Part shown: positions 1 through 8,802 of the stretch, piece after piece
Layout of the letters: each line of letters starts with the position of its first letter
How positions within the stretch are numbered: the first letter of the stretch is position 1
Source: Flavobacterium sp. SH_e
GTDB lineage: Bacteria > Bacteroidota > Bacteroidia > Flavobacteriales > Flavobacteriaceae
NCBI RefSeq assembly: GCF_025717045.1
Contig: NZ_JAOVZN010000008.1
Location: 186,270 to 250,269 of the forward strand
Reading direction: 5' to 3'
DNA: 64,000 nt
Position numbers and translations under genes: made by a program
Notes under the pieces: generated by a model
What the model was told of the DNA's origin: nothing
What the model saw: only the letters and a program-made list of their open reading frames with translations
Databases searched by the model: none

Positions 1-24
1 TAAAATGCAACAATAACTTAATAA

Positions 25-65
25 ATCCTCAGTTTTTTATGAAAAAAGGCTGAGGATATTTTTTG
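25..65 (+). terminator. Rho-independent terminator of an upstream gene
   Basis: Arms ATCCTCAG (25-32) and CTGAGGAT (50-57) pair perfectly over 8 bp and are followed by a T-rich run. It probably ends a plus-strand gene that lies outside the window. Confidence 0.5.
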
Positions 66-124
66 AGTGTTAATTAATTCTTTAAAATTTCTTTTATTGT
101 GTTTTATGACTTAAATTCGCCGAC

Positions 125-469
125 ATGAATTGGATTCGTAAAACCGTTATTTTCATTGTACTTTTACTTGCAGGTTTATTTGCTTATCAAGCAGATCAGT
201 CTTCTGTACGCGTTATTGAAACAAAATCGGACATGAATTTCTGTAAAGACTTTGCAGATTCATCTGCATTTATTCAGCCTCAAGGGAGCTATCAATTTGC
301 AGCAAACGTCAAAACAAATCCGTCTGGAATAATCAAATGTTTTGATTCTCTTTTACCGCTCGCACCACAACATCAAACCGTTACATCTATTACAGCATAT
401 ACTAAACTCTTTACTACTCAAAGTAAAAAGGTTTTAGTCATACTCTATGCTTTCCATTTTTTCTGGTAA
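125..469 (+). CDS. small membrane-anchored or secreted protein of unknown function
   Basis: I do not recognise this 114-residue protein. Residues 6-22 form a hydrophobic segment after a basic N-terminus (RK), which suggests a signal anchor or uncleaved signal peptide, with the rest outside the cytoplasm. Two cysteines (C40 and C72) in the exported part could form a disulfide. The C-terminus is again hydrophobic and aromatic. A near-consensus promoter box (TAAATTCG, 112-119, one mismatch) lies only 5 bp before the ATG. It is a single-gene unit between the terminator at 25-65 and the next small gene. Coding status is likely but rests only on reading frame and signal-like N-terminus. Confidence 0.55.
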   Translation: MNWIRKTVIFIVLLLAGLFAYQADQSSVRVIETKSDMNFCKDFADSSAFIQPQGSYQFAANVKTNPSGIIKCFDSLLPLAPQHQTVTSITAYTKLFTTQSKKVLVILYAFHFFW

Positions 470-578
470 ATAAATATCTGATCTCTTTTTGAAGATTTAT
501 TCTTCATTTTTTAAGTAAACTGTTTTCAACCTGAAGACTGTTTCGCATATCATTTTATTTATTTCATTAAAAAACATT

Positions 579-1055
579 ATGGAAACTACAACCACAATAA
601 TGGGTATTGTGATTTTAATTATTGTTGCTATCCCAGTATATTTTTCTGCACGCTCGTCGGCGGCTAGTAAATCAAGAATTTTAAACATTAAGAAACGATT
701 CAATCCAACAAATCCTGAGAGTTTTGACTTGACTGAATCTATCAATAATAAAACCTTAACAATTGACCAGAAAAATAATAAATTCATTTTAATGAATTTC
801 AATCCAAATCAGCAAGAGTCGATATATGTTGATTTGAATACAATTGCTTCATGCAAACTTGTTCCAACAACCGATTCAAATTCAGATGCAATCATTAAAA
901 TCGATTTTGAATTTCAAGAAAAAATAACATCTAAAAAAATAATAATTCCATTCTATGATTTTGATGATGACCGCATCAAACAAATTAGCGTTTATCAAGA
1001 TCATCAGTTTGCGAAAAAATGGCTTAAAATCATCCAAGATTCTATATCACGTTAG
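579..1055 (+). CDS. uncharacterised single-pass membrane protein
   Basis: This 158-residue protein has one N-terminal membrane segment (about residues 7-23), a basic linker rich in Ser, Lys and Arg, and a soluble C-terminal domain of about 110 residues with alternating beta-strand-like and charged stretches. The soluble part resembles the small PH-like or beta-sandwich cytoplasmic domains of other short bacterial membrane proteins, but I cannot assign a family. A terminator-like hairpin follows at 1073-1103, so it appears to be transcribed alone. No function is claimed. Confidence 0.6.
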   Translation: METTTTIMGIVILIIVAIPVYFSARSSAASKSRILNIKKRFNPTNPESFDLTESINNKTLTIDQKNNKFILMNFNPNQQESIYVDLNTIASCKLVPTTDSNSDAIIKIDFEFQEKITSKKIIIPFYDFDDDRIKQISVYQDHQFAKKWLKIIQDSISR

Positions 1056-1072
1056 TTATTTAATTCAATAAG

Positions 1073-1103
1073 GAGACTCAAATTTTGGGTCTCTTTTTTT
1101 TTA
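1073..1103 (+). terminator. intrinsic terminator
   Basis: GAGAC (1073-1077) pairs with GTCTC (1089-1093), extended by flanking CAAA/TTTG pairing, and is followed by a run of T residues. It ends the small membrane-protein gene at 579-1055. Confidence 0.6.
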
Positions 1104-1111
1104 CAGTTTTC

Positions 1112-1125
1112 ATGATATTTGTCAT
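1112..1125 (+). promoter_or_regulatory. FNR-like operator upstream of hemN
   Basis: ATGATATTTGTCAT contains the half-sites TGAT and GTCA separated by 4 bp, close to the known FNR site TTGAT-N4-ATCAA. Its centre (1118.5) lies 36.5 bp upstream of the last base of the promoter box at 1148-1155, so about -41.5 from the expected start of transcription, the classical class II activator position. The same arrangement recurs upstream of ccoS, ccoI and the PAS gene. Confidence 0.7.
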
Positions 1126-1147
1126 TTTATGTCTCTATTTGAAGTTT

Positions 1148-1155
1148 TAATTTTG
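1148..1155 (+). promoter_or_regulatory. hemN promoter (-7 box)
   Basis: TAATTTTG matches the Bacteroidota -7 consensus TAnnTTTG exactly. It lies 21 bp before the hemN ATG. No clear TTG element stands at -33, which fits an activator-dependent promoter. Confidence 0.65.
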
Positions 1156-1176
1156 ATGTAAACTAAATCCGTCGTT

Positions 1177-2541
1177 ATGAAAATTTCTTTGACTCAAAAA
1201 TACAATGTCCCAGGTCCAAGATATACTAGTTATCCGACAGTTCCGTACTGGAATGAAGCAGACTTTACCGCAGAAAAATGGATCACAACTTTACAGAAAT
1301 CATTTTCAGAAAGTAATTCGAAGAACGGAATCAGTTTGTATATTCATCTGCCTTTTTGTGAAAGCATGTGCACATTTTGTGGATGCAATAAACGAATTAC
1401 AAAAAATCACTCCGTAGAAGAAAAATACATTCAAGCGGTTTTAAAAGAATGGAGTTTATATTGCGAATTTCTTCCAGAAAAACCTATTATTAAAGAAATT
1501 CATTTAGGAGGAGGAACTCCAACATTTTTTTCAAAAGAGAATTTAGAAAGCCTTATTAATGGAATTTTTGTTCATGCTGTAAAAGCAGAAAATCACGAAT
1601 TTAGTTTTGAAGGACATCCTAATAATACCACTTACGAGCAGCTTAAAAAATTATATGATTTAGGCTTTCGCCGAGTAAGTTTTGGAGTTCAAGATTACTC
1701 CGCTACTGTTCAAAAAGCAATAAATAGAATCCAACCTTTTCATAATGTTGCTAAAGTAACTTTTTGGGCAAAAGAGATTGGGTATACTTCAATTGGACAC
1801 GATATTATTTTTGGCCTTCCATTTCAAACTATTGAAGATGTAATTGATACGGTTGAAAAAACAAACTCATTAAAACCAGATCGATTAGCTTTTTACAGCT
1901 ATGCGCACGTGCCTTGGATAAAAGGAAACGGGCAACGCGGATTTAATGAAGAGAATCTTCCCAAAGATGCTGAAAAAAGAAAATTATACGAAATAGGTAA
2001 AAAACTATTGCTTCAAAATGGCTATCATGAAATTGGTATGGATCATTTTGCTTTAGCCGATGACAGTTTATACAAAGCTGCTCATAACGGGAATCTGCAC
2101 AGAAACTTTATGGGTTATAGCTCGTCTAAAACTCAACTTATGATTGGACTTGGTGTTTCTTCAATAAGCGATAGCTGGTACAGTTTTGCTCAAAACACAA
2201 AAAGTCTTGAAGAATATTATGAGATTTTAGAATCTGAAAAACTTCCTGTTGTAAAAGGTCATATTTTAAATGATGAAGATCTAATTATTAGAAAACATAT
2301 TCTAAACCTAACTTGCGAATTGGAAACTTCTTGGACTGCAGAATCTCTAAATTTTGCTGAACTACCTGAAGTTTTAATTGCTTTGAAAGAAATCGAAAAC
2401 GATAATTTAATTGTTATTGAAAGTAATAAAATAAGAATTACAGAAGAAGGCAGACCTTTTGTTCGTAATATCTGTATGGCATTCGATTTACATCTAAAAA
2501 GAAAGTCACCGGAAACAAATCTGTTTTCGATGACTGTATAA
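1177..2541 (+). CDS. hemN: oxygen-independent coproporphyrinogen III oxidase
   Basis: This 454-residue radical-SAM enzyme converts coproporphyrinogen III to protoporphyrinogen IX without oxygen, in the cytoplasm. The radical-SAM cysteines C61, C65 and C68 are in the motif CESMCTFCGC, with the extra C70 typical of true HemN. The SAM-binding GGGTP motif follows near residue 112. Length and the N-terminal substrate motif (PGPRYTSYPT) match HemN rather than the shorter HemW. It is transcribed from its own promoter under an FNR-like site and sits tail to tail with the cbb3 oxidase operon, which needs haem under low oxygen. Family assignment is firm. Confidence 0.95.
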   Translation: MKISLTQKYNVPGPRYTSYPTVPYWNEADFTAEKWITTLQKSFSESNSKNGISLYIHLPFCESMCTFCGCNKRITKNHSVEEKYIQAVLKEWSLYCEFLPEKPIIKEIHLGGGTPTFFSKENLESLINGIFVHAVKAENHEFSFEGHPNNTTYEQLKKLYDLGFRRVSFGVQDYSATVQKAINRIQPFHNVAKVTFWAKEIGYTSIGHDIIFGLPFQTIEDVIDTVEKTNSLKPDRLAFYSYAHVPWIKGNGQRGFNEENLPKDAEKRKLYEIGKKLLLQNGYHEIGMDHFALADDSLYKAAHNGNLHRNFMGYSSSKTQLMIGLGVSSISDSWYSFAQNTKSLEEYYEILESEKLPVVKGHILNDEDLIIRKHILNLTCELETSWTAESLNFAELPEVLIALKEIENDNLIVIESNKIRITEEGRPFVRNICMAFDLHLKRKSPETNLFSMTV

Positions 2542-2565
2542 ATTAATTTTAAAAAAATATTCTTT

Positions 2566-3267
2566 TTAGTGACAGTTTGGAGTCTGTTGTACAAATAAAC
2601 TCATGTTAGAAGGGGAAATATAAGGAATTCCTAAGCCTAATCCGCGAAGGATAAATAAAACCCCAATTACAACCGCTACATACGGGATTACTTTCTTAAT
2701 TTTATTTCTAAATGGCAATCTCAATAACGTGTTTACATAAACTACAATTGTCATTAACGGAATACTTCCAATTCCGAATAAAAGCATATAAAGAACTCCG
2801 TAGCCAGCACTTTGCATAGCAATTGCTCCGAATAATGCAACATAAACCATTCCGCAAGGAAGAAAACCGTTCAAAAGCCCAATTGTAAAAAGAGATTTGT
2901 AGCTCTTATTTTTAAATTGGCTTCCTAGATTGGTTTTTATTTTTGAAATAATTCTATAAACAGGTTTAGAAAAATTGTATTGAGCAAATTTCTTCTCTGG
3001 AATTAAAACCACAATAATCATTATGACACCAATAATAATTGACATTTTCTGTTGTAATCCTGCCAGAAAAAAACCTCTTCCGAGTAATCCAAAAATTAAC
3101 CCTATTGAAGCATAAGCTGTTAAACGACCTAAATGATACGTCATAATTTGTGTTACCTTTTTAGCTTCATTTTGCCTATCTACAGGAAGCATCATGGCAA
3201 TTGGCCCGCACATTCCAACACAATGCAAGCTACTGATCAAACCTAAAAAGAAAGCTGAAAATAACAT
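2566..3267 (-). CDS. SafE/TauE-type membrane protein of the cbb3 operon
   Basis: This 233-residue protein has about six membrane segments and the motif HCVGMCGP (residues 15-22), plus a second helix motif GFLPCGMVY in the middle of the protein. These belong to the sulfite exporter TauE/SafE-like, CcdA-related family often found at the end of cbb3 operons in Bacteroidota. The conserved His and Cys residues within the membrane suggest copper or thiol handling for oxidase assembly; that role is inferred. It is the last gene of the operon, 6 bp downstream of ccoH, and converges on hemN with only 24 bp between them. Confidence 0.8.
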   Translation of the reverse strand: MLFSAFFLGLISSLHCVGMCGPIAMMLPVDRQNEAKKVTQIMTYHLGRLTAYASIGLIFGLLGRGFFLAGLQQKMSIIIGVIMIIVVLIPEKKFAQYNFSKPVYRIISKIKTNLGSQFKNKSYKSLFTIGLLNGFLPCGMVYVALFGAIAMQSAGYGVLYMLLFGIGSIPLMTIVVYVNTLLRLPFRNKIKKVIPYVAVVIGVLFILRGLGLGIPYISPSNMSLFVQQTPNCH

Positions 3268-3273
3268 TTTGAT

Positions 3274-3723
3274 TTAGTTTACGTAAATAACTTCTTTAGT
3301 GAGATATTTTTTTCCTTCATATTGCCATTCCATATTCACATCCCAACGCCCTTTTATTAGTTTTTTCTGCGGAATCAATATTGATGAATTGTTTAAAGCA
3401 ATTTGAGTATTAAAATCAAATTTTTTATTTGAAGGTCTATACAACAAGATATTTCCTTTCACTTTATCACTTTCAAATCCTGCCGGAAATGTTACTGCTA
3501 CACCATCCTGAGTATATTTGATTGATGGTTTGTGCTGTAAATCGTGAGCATTTTGAATTCTCGCCATTTCTTCCTGAAAGTGCGTGTCGTGTTTGTAATA
3601 TTCTTCAACAACCAAATCATTATCGTATTTAGAATTTGACTGCACTTCAAAAACAAAATATAAAATAAATGTCATAAACAATCCGAATGCAATGACAATG
3701 CCGGTACCCCAATTAAATTTCAT
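3274..3723 (-). CDS. ccoH: FixH/CcoH-family cbb3 oxidase assembly protein
   Basis: This 149-residue protein has one N-terminal membrane helix (about residues 7-26) and a periplasmic domain starting with the family pattern of acidic, Tyr- and His-rich residues (VVEEYYKHDTHFQEE). FixH/CcoH proteins help assemble the cbb3-type oxidase at the inner membrane. Its position between ccoG and the SafE-like gene, with 12 bp to ccoG, supports the call. Sequence identity in this family is low, so the name rests on topology, the N-terminal pattern and context together. Confidence 0.85.
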   Translation of the reverse strand: MKFNWGTGIVIAFGLFMTFILYFVFEVQSNSKYDNDLVVEEYYKHDTHFQEEMARIQNAHDLQHKPSIKYTQDGVAVTFPAGFESDKVKGNILLYRPSNKKFDFNTQIALNNSSILIPQKKLIKGRWDVNMEWQYEGKKYLTKEVIYVN

Positions 3724-3735
3724 AATGTAGATATT

Positions 3736-5154
3736 TTAATTAAAACTTCGTGGTCCTAAGAAATTTGTAGTTATTGTTTCTAGGAGTTGAGAACCATTAT
3801 AAACTCCAATTTTTACTTTTGTTTTATCACTTTCTAATAAAACCTCATCAATTTCGATAAACAACGTTCCTTGAGAAATTCCTTCTTTTGCAACTTTAAA
3901 ATGTTTTTTTCCAACATTCTTGATTTCTCCTTTCTGATCAATTAATTCAAAATGGATATCGCTGTAATCTTTCATTGTCTTGTTTACAATTTTATAGGTG
4001 TAAACATTACTGATTTTTTCTCCATTATGCTGAAACAACTGACCTGGTAAACGTAAAACTACCGCTTGAACATCTGTTCTCAAAAACAGCATTCCAACAA
4101 AAACACTCAATAAAATAAAAAGAACAGCTGTGTATCCTTTCATTCTTGAGGTAAATTTGAAAGGTTCTTTTTTTACAATTTCATCTTCAGAGGCATAACG
4201 AATAAGACCTTTTGGCAAACCTACAGATTCCATAATATGATCGCACTCATCTATACAAGCAGTACAGTTTGTACATTCTAATTGCGTTCCGTTTCTAATG
4301 TCAATTCCCATTGGACAGACATGAACGCATTGAAGACAATCGATACAATCTCCTTTTCCTGTTAATGCTCGAACTTCATTTTTTTTGAATTTTGCACGGC
4401 CTTCTTCTTTTTCACCTCTAACAAAATCGTAAGCGACATTTATAGATTTATTATCTAAAAGAACACCTTGCAATCTTCCGTATGGACAAGCAATAATACA
4501 AACCTGTTCACGAAACCAAACAAAAACAAAATAGAAAACACCTGTAAATATAAGAAGTGCAATAAAATTACTAGCTTGCGCAATTGGACCTTGCTCAATC
4601 ATTAAAAATAAGGCATCACTTCCTACCAAATAAGCCAAAAACACATTGGCAATAAGAAAGGAAATTAGAAAGAAAATAGTCCATTTGGTTAGTCTTTTTC
4701 TAATTTTCTCGCCATTCCATTCTTGTTTTGCTAAACGAGTTTGTGCGCCCCGGTCTCCATCAATCCAATATTCAATTCGACGGAAAACTAACTCAAGGAA
4801 AATAGTCTGCGGACAAATCCACCCACAAAATATTCGTCCAAAAACGACAGTAAATAAGAGTATAAATACAACGCCGATCAGCATTGAAATTACGAAGAGA
4901 TAAAAATCCTGTGGCCAAAAAGGGAATCCAAAGATATTAAAACGACGTTCGATAATATTGAACATCATAAATTGATTTCCATTTACTTTAATAAACGGAT
5001 TTATAAATAAAATTGCCAATAAAACATAGCTGACAATTTTTCTATAATCGTAAAATTTACCAGACGGTTTTTTAGGAAAAATAAATTTCCGTTTACCACC
5101 TTCATCTATTGTTCCAATGGTATCTCTAAAAGCTTCGTCTGGTAAATTTGACAT
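3736..5154 (-). CDS. ccoG: cbb3 oxidase accessory protein, polyferredoxin CcoG
   Basis: This 472-residue protein has several membrane helices and a cytoplasmic ferredoxin domain. Cysteine motifs are visible at C110/C114 and C219/C223 at the membrane, and two classical 4Fe-4S motifs at C270-C273-C276-C280 and C294-C297-C300-C304. CcoG (FixG/RdxA family) is known to help reduce and deliver copper for cbb3 oxidase assembly. A C-terminal immunoglobulin-like domain of about 120 residues follows the last helix, as in the family. It lies 10 bp downstream of ccoP in the same operon. Confidence 0.93.
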   Translation of the reverse strand: MSNLPDEAFRDTIGTIDEGGKRKFIFPKKPSGKFYDYRKIVSYVLLAILFINPFIKVNGNQFMMFNIIERRFNIFGFPFWPQDFYLFVISMLIGVVFILLFTVVFGRIFCGWICPQTIFLELVFRRIEYWIDGDRGAQTRLAKQEWNGEKIRKRLTKWTIFFLISFLIANVFLAYLVGSDALFLMIEQGPIAQASNFIALLIFTGVFYFVFVWFREQVCIIACPYGRLQGVLLDNKSINVAYDFVRGEKEEGRAKFKKNEVRALTGKGDCIDCLQCVHVCPMGIDIRNGTQLECTNCTACIDECDHIMESVGLPKGLIRYASEDEIVKKEPFKFTSRMKGYTAVLFILLSVFVGMLFLRTDVQAVVLRLPGQLFQHNGEKISNVYTYKIVNKTMKDYSDIHFELIDQKGEIKNVGKKHFKVAKEGISQGTLFIEIDEVLLESDKTKVKIGVYNGSQLLETITTNFLGPRSFN

Positions 5155-5164
5155 GATATTCTAA

Positions 5165-6103
5165 TTATTTTTTAACTTCTGTGGTATCTTTTGCGGTTGC
5201 TGCAGCGGCATCGGTTTTAGGAGCGCTATCGTCTACCCAAACTTCTCCTTCTGCTTCTTTTGGATCTTTTGGATTACTTCCTTGTAAAGACAGAATATAA
5301 CTAGCAACTTTTTGTATTTCTTTTGGCTTAAGAGTTCCTTTCCAGGCAATCATCCCTTTACCATCTCTACCTCCATTTGTAATAGTGTGGAATAAATTTT
5401 TGATTCCTCCTCCTAAAATCCATCTATCGTCTGTAAGGTTTGGTCCAATCTGTCCTCCTGCATCGGCACGGTGACAGGCTGCACAATTGGTTGTAAAGAT
5501 TTCTTTTCCTGCTGCTAAACTCGGTTCGTCAGTTAATAAAACAACTGTTTTTTCGTCCATCAAATCTGGGGCAGTTTTCATGTATTCTTCAACATCAATT
5601 TTTGCCTGCGCCATTTCTTTTTTCAATTCCATTTCTTGGTTGTCAGCACCTAAAACATCATAACGAACGACGTAGATTACTCCAAAAAGAATACAGATAT
5701 AGAATAAATACACCCACCAAGGTGGTAAATTATTATCCAACTCTTTAATTCCGTCATAATCATGATCCATCAATAAGTCAGCTTCTTTTTCAATTGGCTC
5801 CGTTTTAGTCAATTTGTGCATTAAGTTTTTAAACCAAGTGCTCTCTTTGAAACTTAAACTTTCTTCAAACTCTTTTTGCGCTTTCTCTTCTGGTGATAAC
5901 AATTGATACATCACTCGATTTACAGCACTAAGCGTAATTTCGATAGCAATCAGAATAAACAAAAAGACAAATAAAAAGAGCGAAACCATAGGGAATTTTA
6001 TAAAAGCTGGTTTATCGCCTGAGTCTATAAAATATTCCATCAAAGCAAATACGATGAAGAAAATCAGCGGCACTCTAACATATACTGGGAAAAACTTTTT
6101 CAT
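5165..6103 (-). CDS. ccoP: cbb3 cytochrome c oxidase subunit III (CcoP), single haem
   Basis: This 312-residue subunit passes electrons to the cbb3 catalytic subunit. It has two membrane segments near the N-terminus (about 8-26 and 38-60), a third at about 130-147 after the family motif ELDNNLPPWW, and then a cytochrome c domain. Only one CxxCH motif (C207-H211) is present, with M251 as the probable second iron ligand. Proteobacterial CcoP has two haem c groups, so this is the short form seen in Bacteroidota. The C-terminal tail is rich in Ala, Asp and Lys. The gene is 2 bp downstream of the ccoQ-like gene. Confidence 0.92.
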   Translation of the reverse strand: MKKFFPVYVRVPLIFFIVFALMEYFIDSGDKPAFIKFPMVSLFLFVFLFILIAIEITLSAVNRVMYQLLSPEEKAQKEFEESLSFKESTWFKNLMHKLTKTEPIEKEADLLMDHDYDGIKELDNNLPPWWVYLFYICILFGVIYVVRYDVLGADNQEMELKKEMAQAKIDVEEYMKTAPDLMDEKTVVLLTDEPSLAAGKEIFTTNCAACHRADAGGQIGPNLTDDRWILGGGIKNLFHTITNGGRDGKGMIAWKGTLKPKEIQKVASYILSLQGSNPKDPKEAEGEVWVDDSAPKTDAAAATAKDTTEVKK

Positions 6104-6105
6104 TT

Positions 6106-6300
6106 TTATCTATCTTTTGGTATTACACTAAGTCCTTCATCTAAAGGTATATTACTCATTTCTTGAATTTTTTCTTTTCTATAAGAGAACACCCAAATGC
6201 CTAATCCTACAAAGAAGAAAAAGAAAATCAAGAGGGAAATAATCGGGTATAATTCTACACCCGATATTGTTTCCATATTGTGTTTTATTTGTTCAAACAT
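6106..6300 (-). CDS. ccoQ: CcoQ-like small subunit of cbb3 oxidase
   Basis: This 64-residue protein has one membrane helix (about residues 18-40) followed by a basic motif (SYRKEK) and a short polar tail, the usual shape of CcoQ/FixQ. It lies between ccoNO and ccoP with gaps of 7 and 2 bp. CcoQ is known to stabilise the cbb3 complex. The sequence itself is too short for a firm family match, so position in the operon carries most of the weight. Confidence 0.8.
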   Translation of the reverse strand: MFEQIKHNMETISGVELYPIISLLIFFFFFVGLGIWVFSYRKEKIQEMSNIPLDEGLSVIPKDR

Positions 6301-6307
6301 AATGCTG

Positions 6308-8494
6308 TTATTTTGAAGTTTCTTTTACTTTAATATCAGTACCAAGTCTTTGAATATAAGCGATCAAAGCAACAATTTCTCTTTCATTCATCGGAATGAA
6401 TTTCTCGCCTTTTGCTGCAGCTTTTTTACGGCTGTCTTCGTAGCTCTTCACGAAATCTGGATCGCTTTCTAAGCTTTTTTCTATTTTAACTGCCTGTTCT
6501 CTTAAAGTTCTTTGTGCATTTGCAACATCTTCTGGAGAATATGGAACACCTAATGAAATCATTGCCTGCATTTTCTTTTGTGTCAATGAAATGTCCATTG
6601 GTTTATTATCAAACAGCCATTTATAACCTGGCATAATTGATCCCGCAGATGTACTTTGCGGATTCCACATGTGGTTAAAGTGCCAGTTGTCATTGTACTT
6701 ACCACCTACTCTTAATAAGTCTGGCCCTGTACGTTTTGATCCCCATAAAAATGGATGGTCGTATACAAACTCTCCTGCTTTTGATTGAACTCCATAACGT
6801 TCAACTTCACTTCTAAACGGACGAACAGATTGAGAGTGACATCCAACACAACCTTCTCTAATGTATAAATCGCGTCCTTCCAATTCTAACGGTGTATATG
6901 GTTTTACACTTGAAATAGTTGGAATATTTGATTTTACCATAATCGTTGGCACAATCTGAATAATACCTCCAATTAAAATTGCAATTGTAGCTAAAATGGT
7001 TAACTGAATTGGTTTTCTTTCTAACCATGAGTGGAATTTTTCTCCTCTTAATCTACTGCTTTTTATTGTTTGTAAAGCTGGAGCTTGAGCCAATTCATCT
7101 TCAATTGTCTGACCTGCTTTTACAGTCATAATAATATTGTAAACCAATGTAAGCATACCAATTAAGTACAACGTACCTCCGATAGCTCTCATCCAATACA
7201 TTGGCATAATAGCTGTTACCGTTTCAAGGAAATTTCCATAAGTTAAAGTTCCGTCTGGATTAAATTGTTTCCACATAGAAGCTTGCTGGAAACCAGCTAC
7301 ATATAAAGGAATTGTATAAACTATAATACCTAAAGTACCAATCCAGAAATGGAAGTTTGCCAATTTCTTAGAGAATAATTCTGATTTTGTCATTCTTGGA
7401 ATTAACCAATAGATAATAGCAAATGACATAAAACCATTCCAAGCTAAAGCTCCTACGTGTACGTGTGCAACGATCCAGTCTGTATAGTGCGCAATAGCAT
7501 TTACGTTTTTTAAAGATAACATCGGACCTTCAAAAGTCGCCATACCATAACCTGTAATTGCTACCACGAAGAATTTTAAAACTGGTTCTTCACGAACTTT
7601 ATCCCAAGCTCCTCTTAATGTAAGAAGACCATTAATCATACCTCCCCAAGATGGAGCAATTAACATTACTGAGAATGCAACTCCTAAATTCTGAGCCCAG
7701 TTTGGCAATGCAGAATACAACAAGTGGTGTGGTCCTGCCCAGATATAAATAAAGATTAAAGACCAAAAGTGAATAATAGATAATCTGTATGAGTAAACAG
7801 GTCTGTTTGCAATTTTAGGGACAAAATAATACATTAACCCTAAGAACGGAGTTGTTAAAAAGAATGCAACCGCATTATGTCCATACCACCATTGTACAAG
7901 CGCATCTTGAACACCAGCATATACAGAATAACTTTTTAAGCCTGAAACTGGAATTTCGATGTTGTTAAAAATGTGTAATACCGCTACCGTTACAAATGTT
8001 GCTAAATAAAACCAAATTGCAACATATAGGTGACGCTCTCTACGACGGAGCATGGTTCCTATCATATTGATTCCCATTACAACCCAAATTAAAGCGATTG
8101 CAATATCAATTGGCCACTCTAGTTCTGCATATTCTTTAGAAGAAGTATAACCTAACGGAAGTGTAATTGCTGCAGCGACAATAATTAGCTGCCATCCCCA
8201 GAAATGAAGGTTACTTAAAAAATCACTAAACATTCTGGCTTTTAGCAATCTTTGCAGCGAGTAGTACATACCGGCAAAAAAAGCATTACCCACAAAGGCA
8301 AAAATAACTGCGTTGGTGTGTAACGGTCTCAAACGGCCGTAACTAAGCCACGAAATCCCATCTGTCATGTTGGGAAAAAGGTACATTACCGCAAGGGTAA
8401 GTCCCACTAACATACCCACAACACCAAAGAGTATTGTGGCGTAAATGAATTTTTTTACAATTTTGTTGTCGTAATAAAACTGTTCCATTTCCAT
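6308..8494 (-). CDS. ccoNO: fused cbb3 cytochrome c oxidase subunits I and II (CcoNO)
   Basis: This 728-residue protein joins the haem-copper catalytic subunit CcoN (about residues 1-480) to the mono-haem cytochrome c subunit CcoO (about 490-728). Haem and copper ligands can be seen: H59 (LHTNA), H206 (YGHNAV), H256-H257 (GPHHLLY) and H344/H346 (AHVHVG). The CcoO part has a membrane anchor at about 497-520 and CVGCH at 549-553. It reduces oxygen at low concentration and pumps protons. The fusion is typical of Bacteroidota. It is 2 bp downstream of ccoS. Confidence 0.95.
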   Translation of the reverse strand: MEMEQFYYDNKIVKKFIYATILFGVVGMLVGLTLAVMYLFPNMTDGISWLSYGRLRPLHTNAVIFAFVGNAFFAGMYYSLQRLLKARMFSDFLSNLHFWGWQLIIVAAAITLPLGYTSSKEYAELEWPIDIAIALIWVVMGINMIGTMLRRRERHLYVAIWFYLATFVTVAVLHIFNNIEIPVSGLKSYSVYAGVQDALVQWWYGHNAVAFFLTTPFLGLMYYFVPKIANRPVYSYRLSIIHFWSLIFIYIWAGPHHLLYSALPNWAQNLGVAFSVMLIAPSWGGMINGLLTLRGAWDKVREEPVLKFFVVAITGYGMATFEGPMLSLKNVNAIAHYTDWIVAHVHVGALAWNGFMSFAIIYWLIPRMTKSELFSKKLANFHFWIGTLGIIVYTIPLYVAGFQQASMWKQFNPDGTLTYGNFLETVTAIMPMYWMRAIGGTLYLIGMLTLVYNIIMTVKAGQTIEDELAQAPALQTIKSSRLRGEKFHSWLERKPIQLTILATIAILIGGIIQIVPTIMVKSNIPTISSVKPYTPLELEGRDLYIREGCVGCHSQSVRPFRSEVERYGVQSKAGEFVYDHPFLWGSKRTGPDLLRVGGKYNDNWHFNHMWNPQSTSAGSIMPGYKWLFDNKPMDISLTQKKMQAMISLGVPYSPEDVANAQRTLREQAVKIEKSLESDPDFVKSYEDSRKKAAAKGEKFIPMNEREIVALIAYIQRLGTDIKVKETSK

Positions 8495-8496
8495 AA

Positions 8497-8688
8497 TTAT
8501 ACTTGTTTTTCTTCGATTGGTGAATTATTATTTTGGGAATTAATTTTGGTTTCGTCATCAAAAAGAATTCTGACTGAAGGTGTATAATCATCATCATACT
8601 GTCCAGATTTGACAGCGACAATAAAGGCAATAAAGAAACAGATTGCCACAAAAATACTTACTGAAATTAATAGATAAATAACACTCAT
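8497..8688 (-). CDS. ccoS: cbb3 oxidase assembly protein CcoS
   Basis: This 63-residue protein has one membrane helix (about residues 4-26) followed by the CcoS motif SGQYDDDYTPSVRILFDD, in which the acidic stretch and the following LFDDE are conserved. CcoS is required for cofactor insertion into cbb3 oxidase. It is the first gene of the operon, preceded by an exact promoter box (8707-8714) and a perfect FNR-like palindrome (8738-8749). Its stop is 2 bp before the ccoNO start, so translation is probably coupled. Confidence 0.92.
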   Translation of the reverse strand: MSVIYLLISVSIFVAICFFIAFIVAVKSGQYDDDYTPSVRILFDDETKINSQNNNSPIEEKQV

Positions 8689-8706
8689 ACCTTAGATTTA
8701 TATTAA

Positions 8707-8714
8707 CAAAATTA
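8707..8714 (-). promoter_or_regulatory. cbb3 operon promoter (-7 box)
   Basis: On the minus strand this reads TAATTTTG, an exact TAnnTTTG match and identical to the hemN box. It is 18 bp from the ccoS start codon. Confidence 0.7.
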
Positions 8715-8736
8715 CTTCGTTAAAGGCGCATAAAAT

Positions 8737-8750
8737 ATGATAATTATCAT
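8737..8750 (-). promoter_or_regulatory. FNR-like operator upstream of the cbb3 operon
   Basis: ATGATAATTATCAT is a perfect 14-bp palindrome containing TGAT-N4-ATCA. Its centre (8743.5) is 36.5 bp from the last base of the ccoS promoter box, the same spacing as at hemN. It most likely activates the operon at low oxygen. Confidence 0.75.
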
Positions 8751-8802
8751 AAACAAAAAGTTATGTTAAATTTATAAAAATAATTTTTTAAATTATTTAT
8801 AA

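Noticed and set aside
497..802. Minus-strand reading frame opposite the 579-1055 gene
   Set aside because: It is antisense to a more plausible gene with a membrane helix and terminator, and its protein has no family features.
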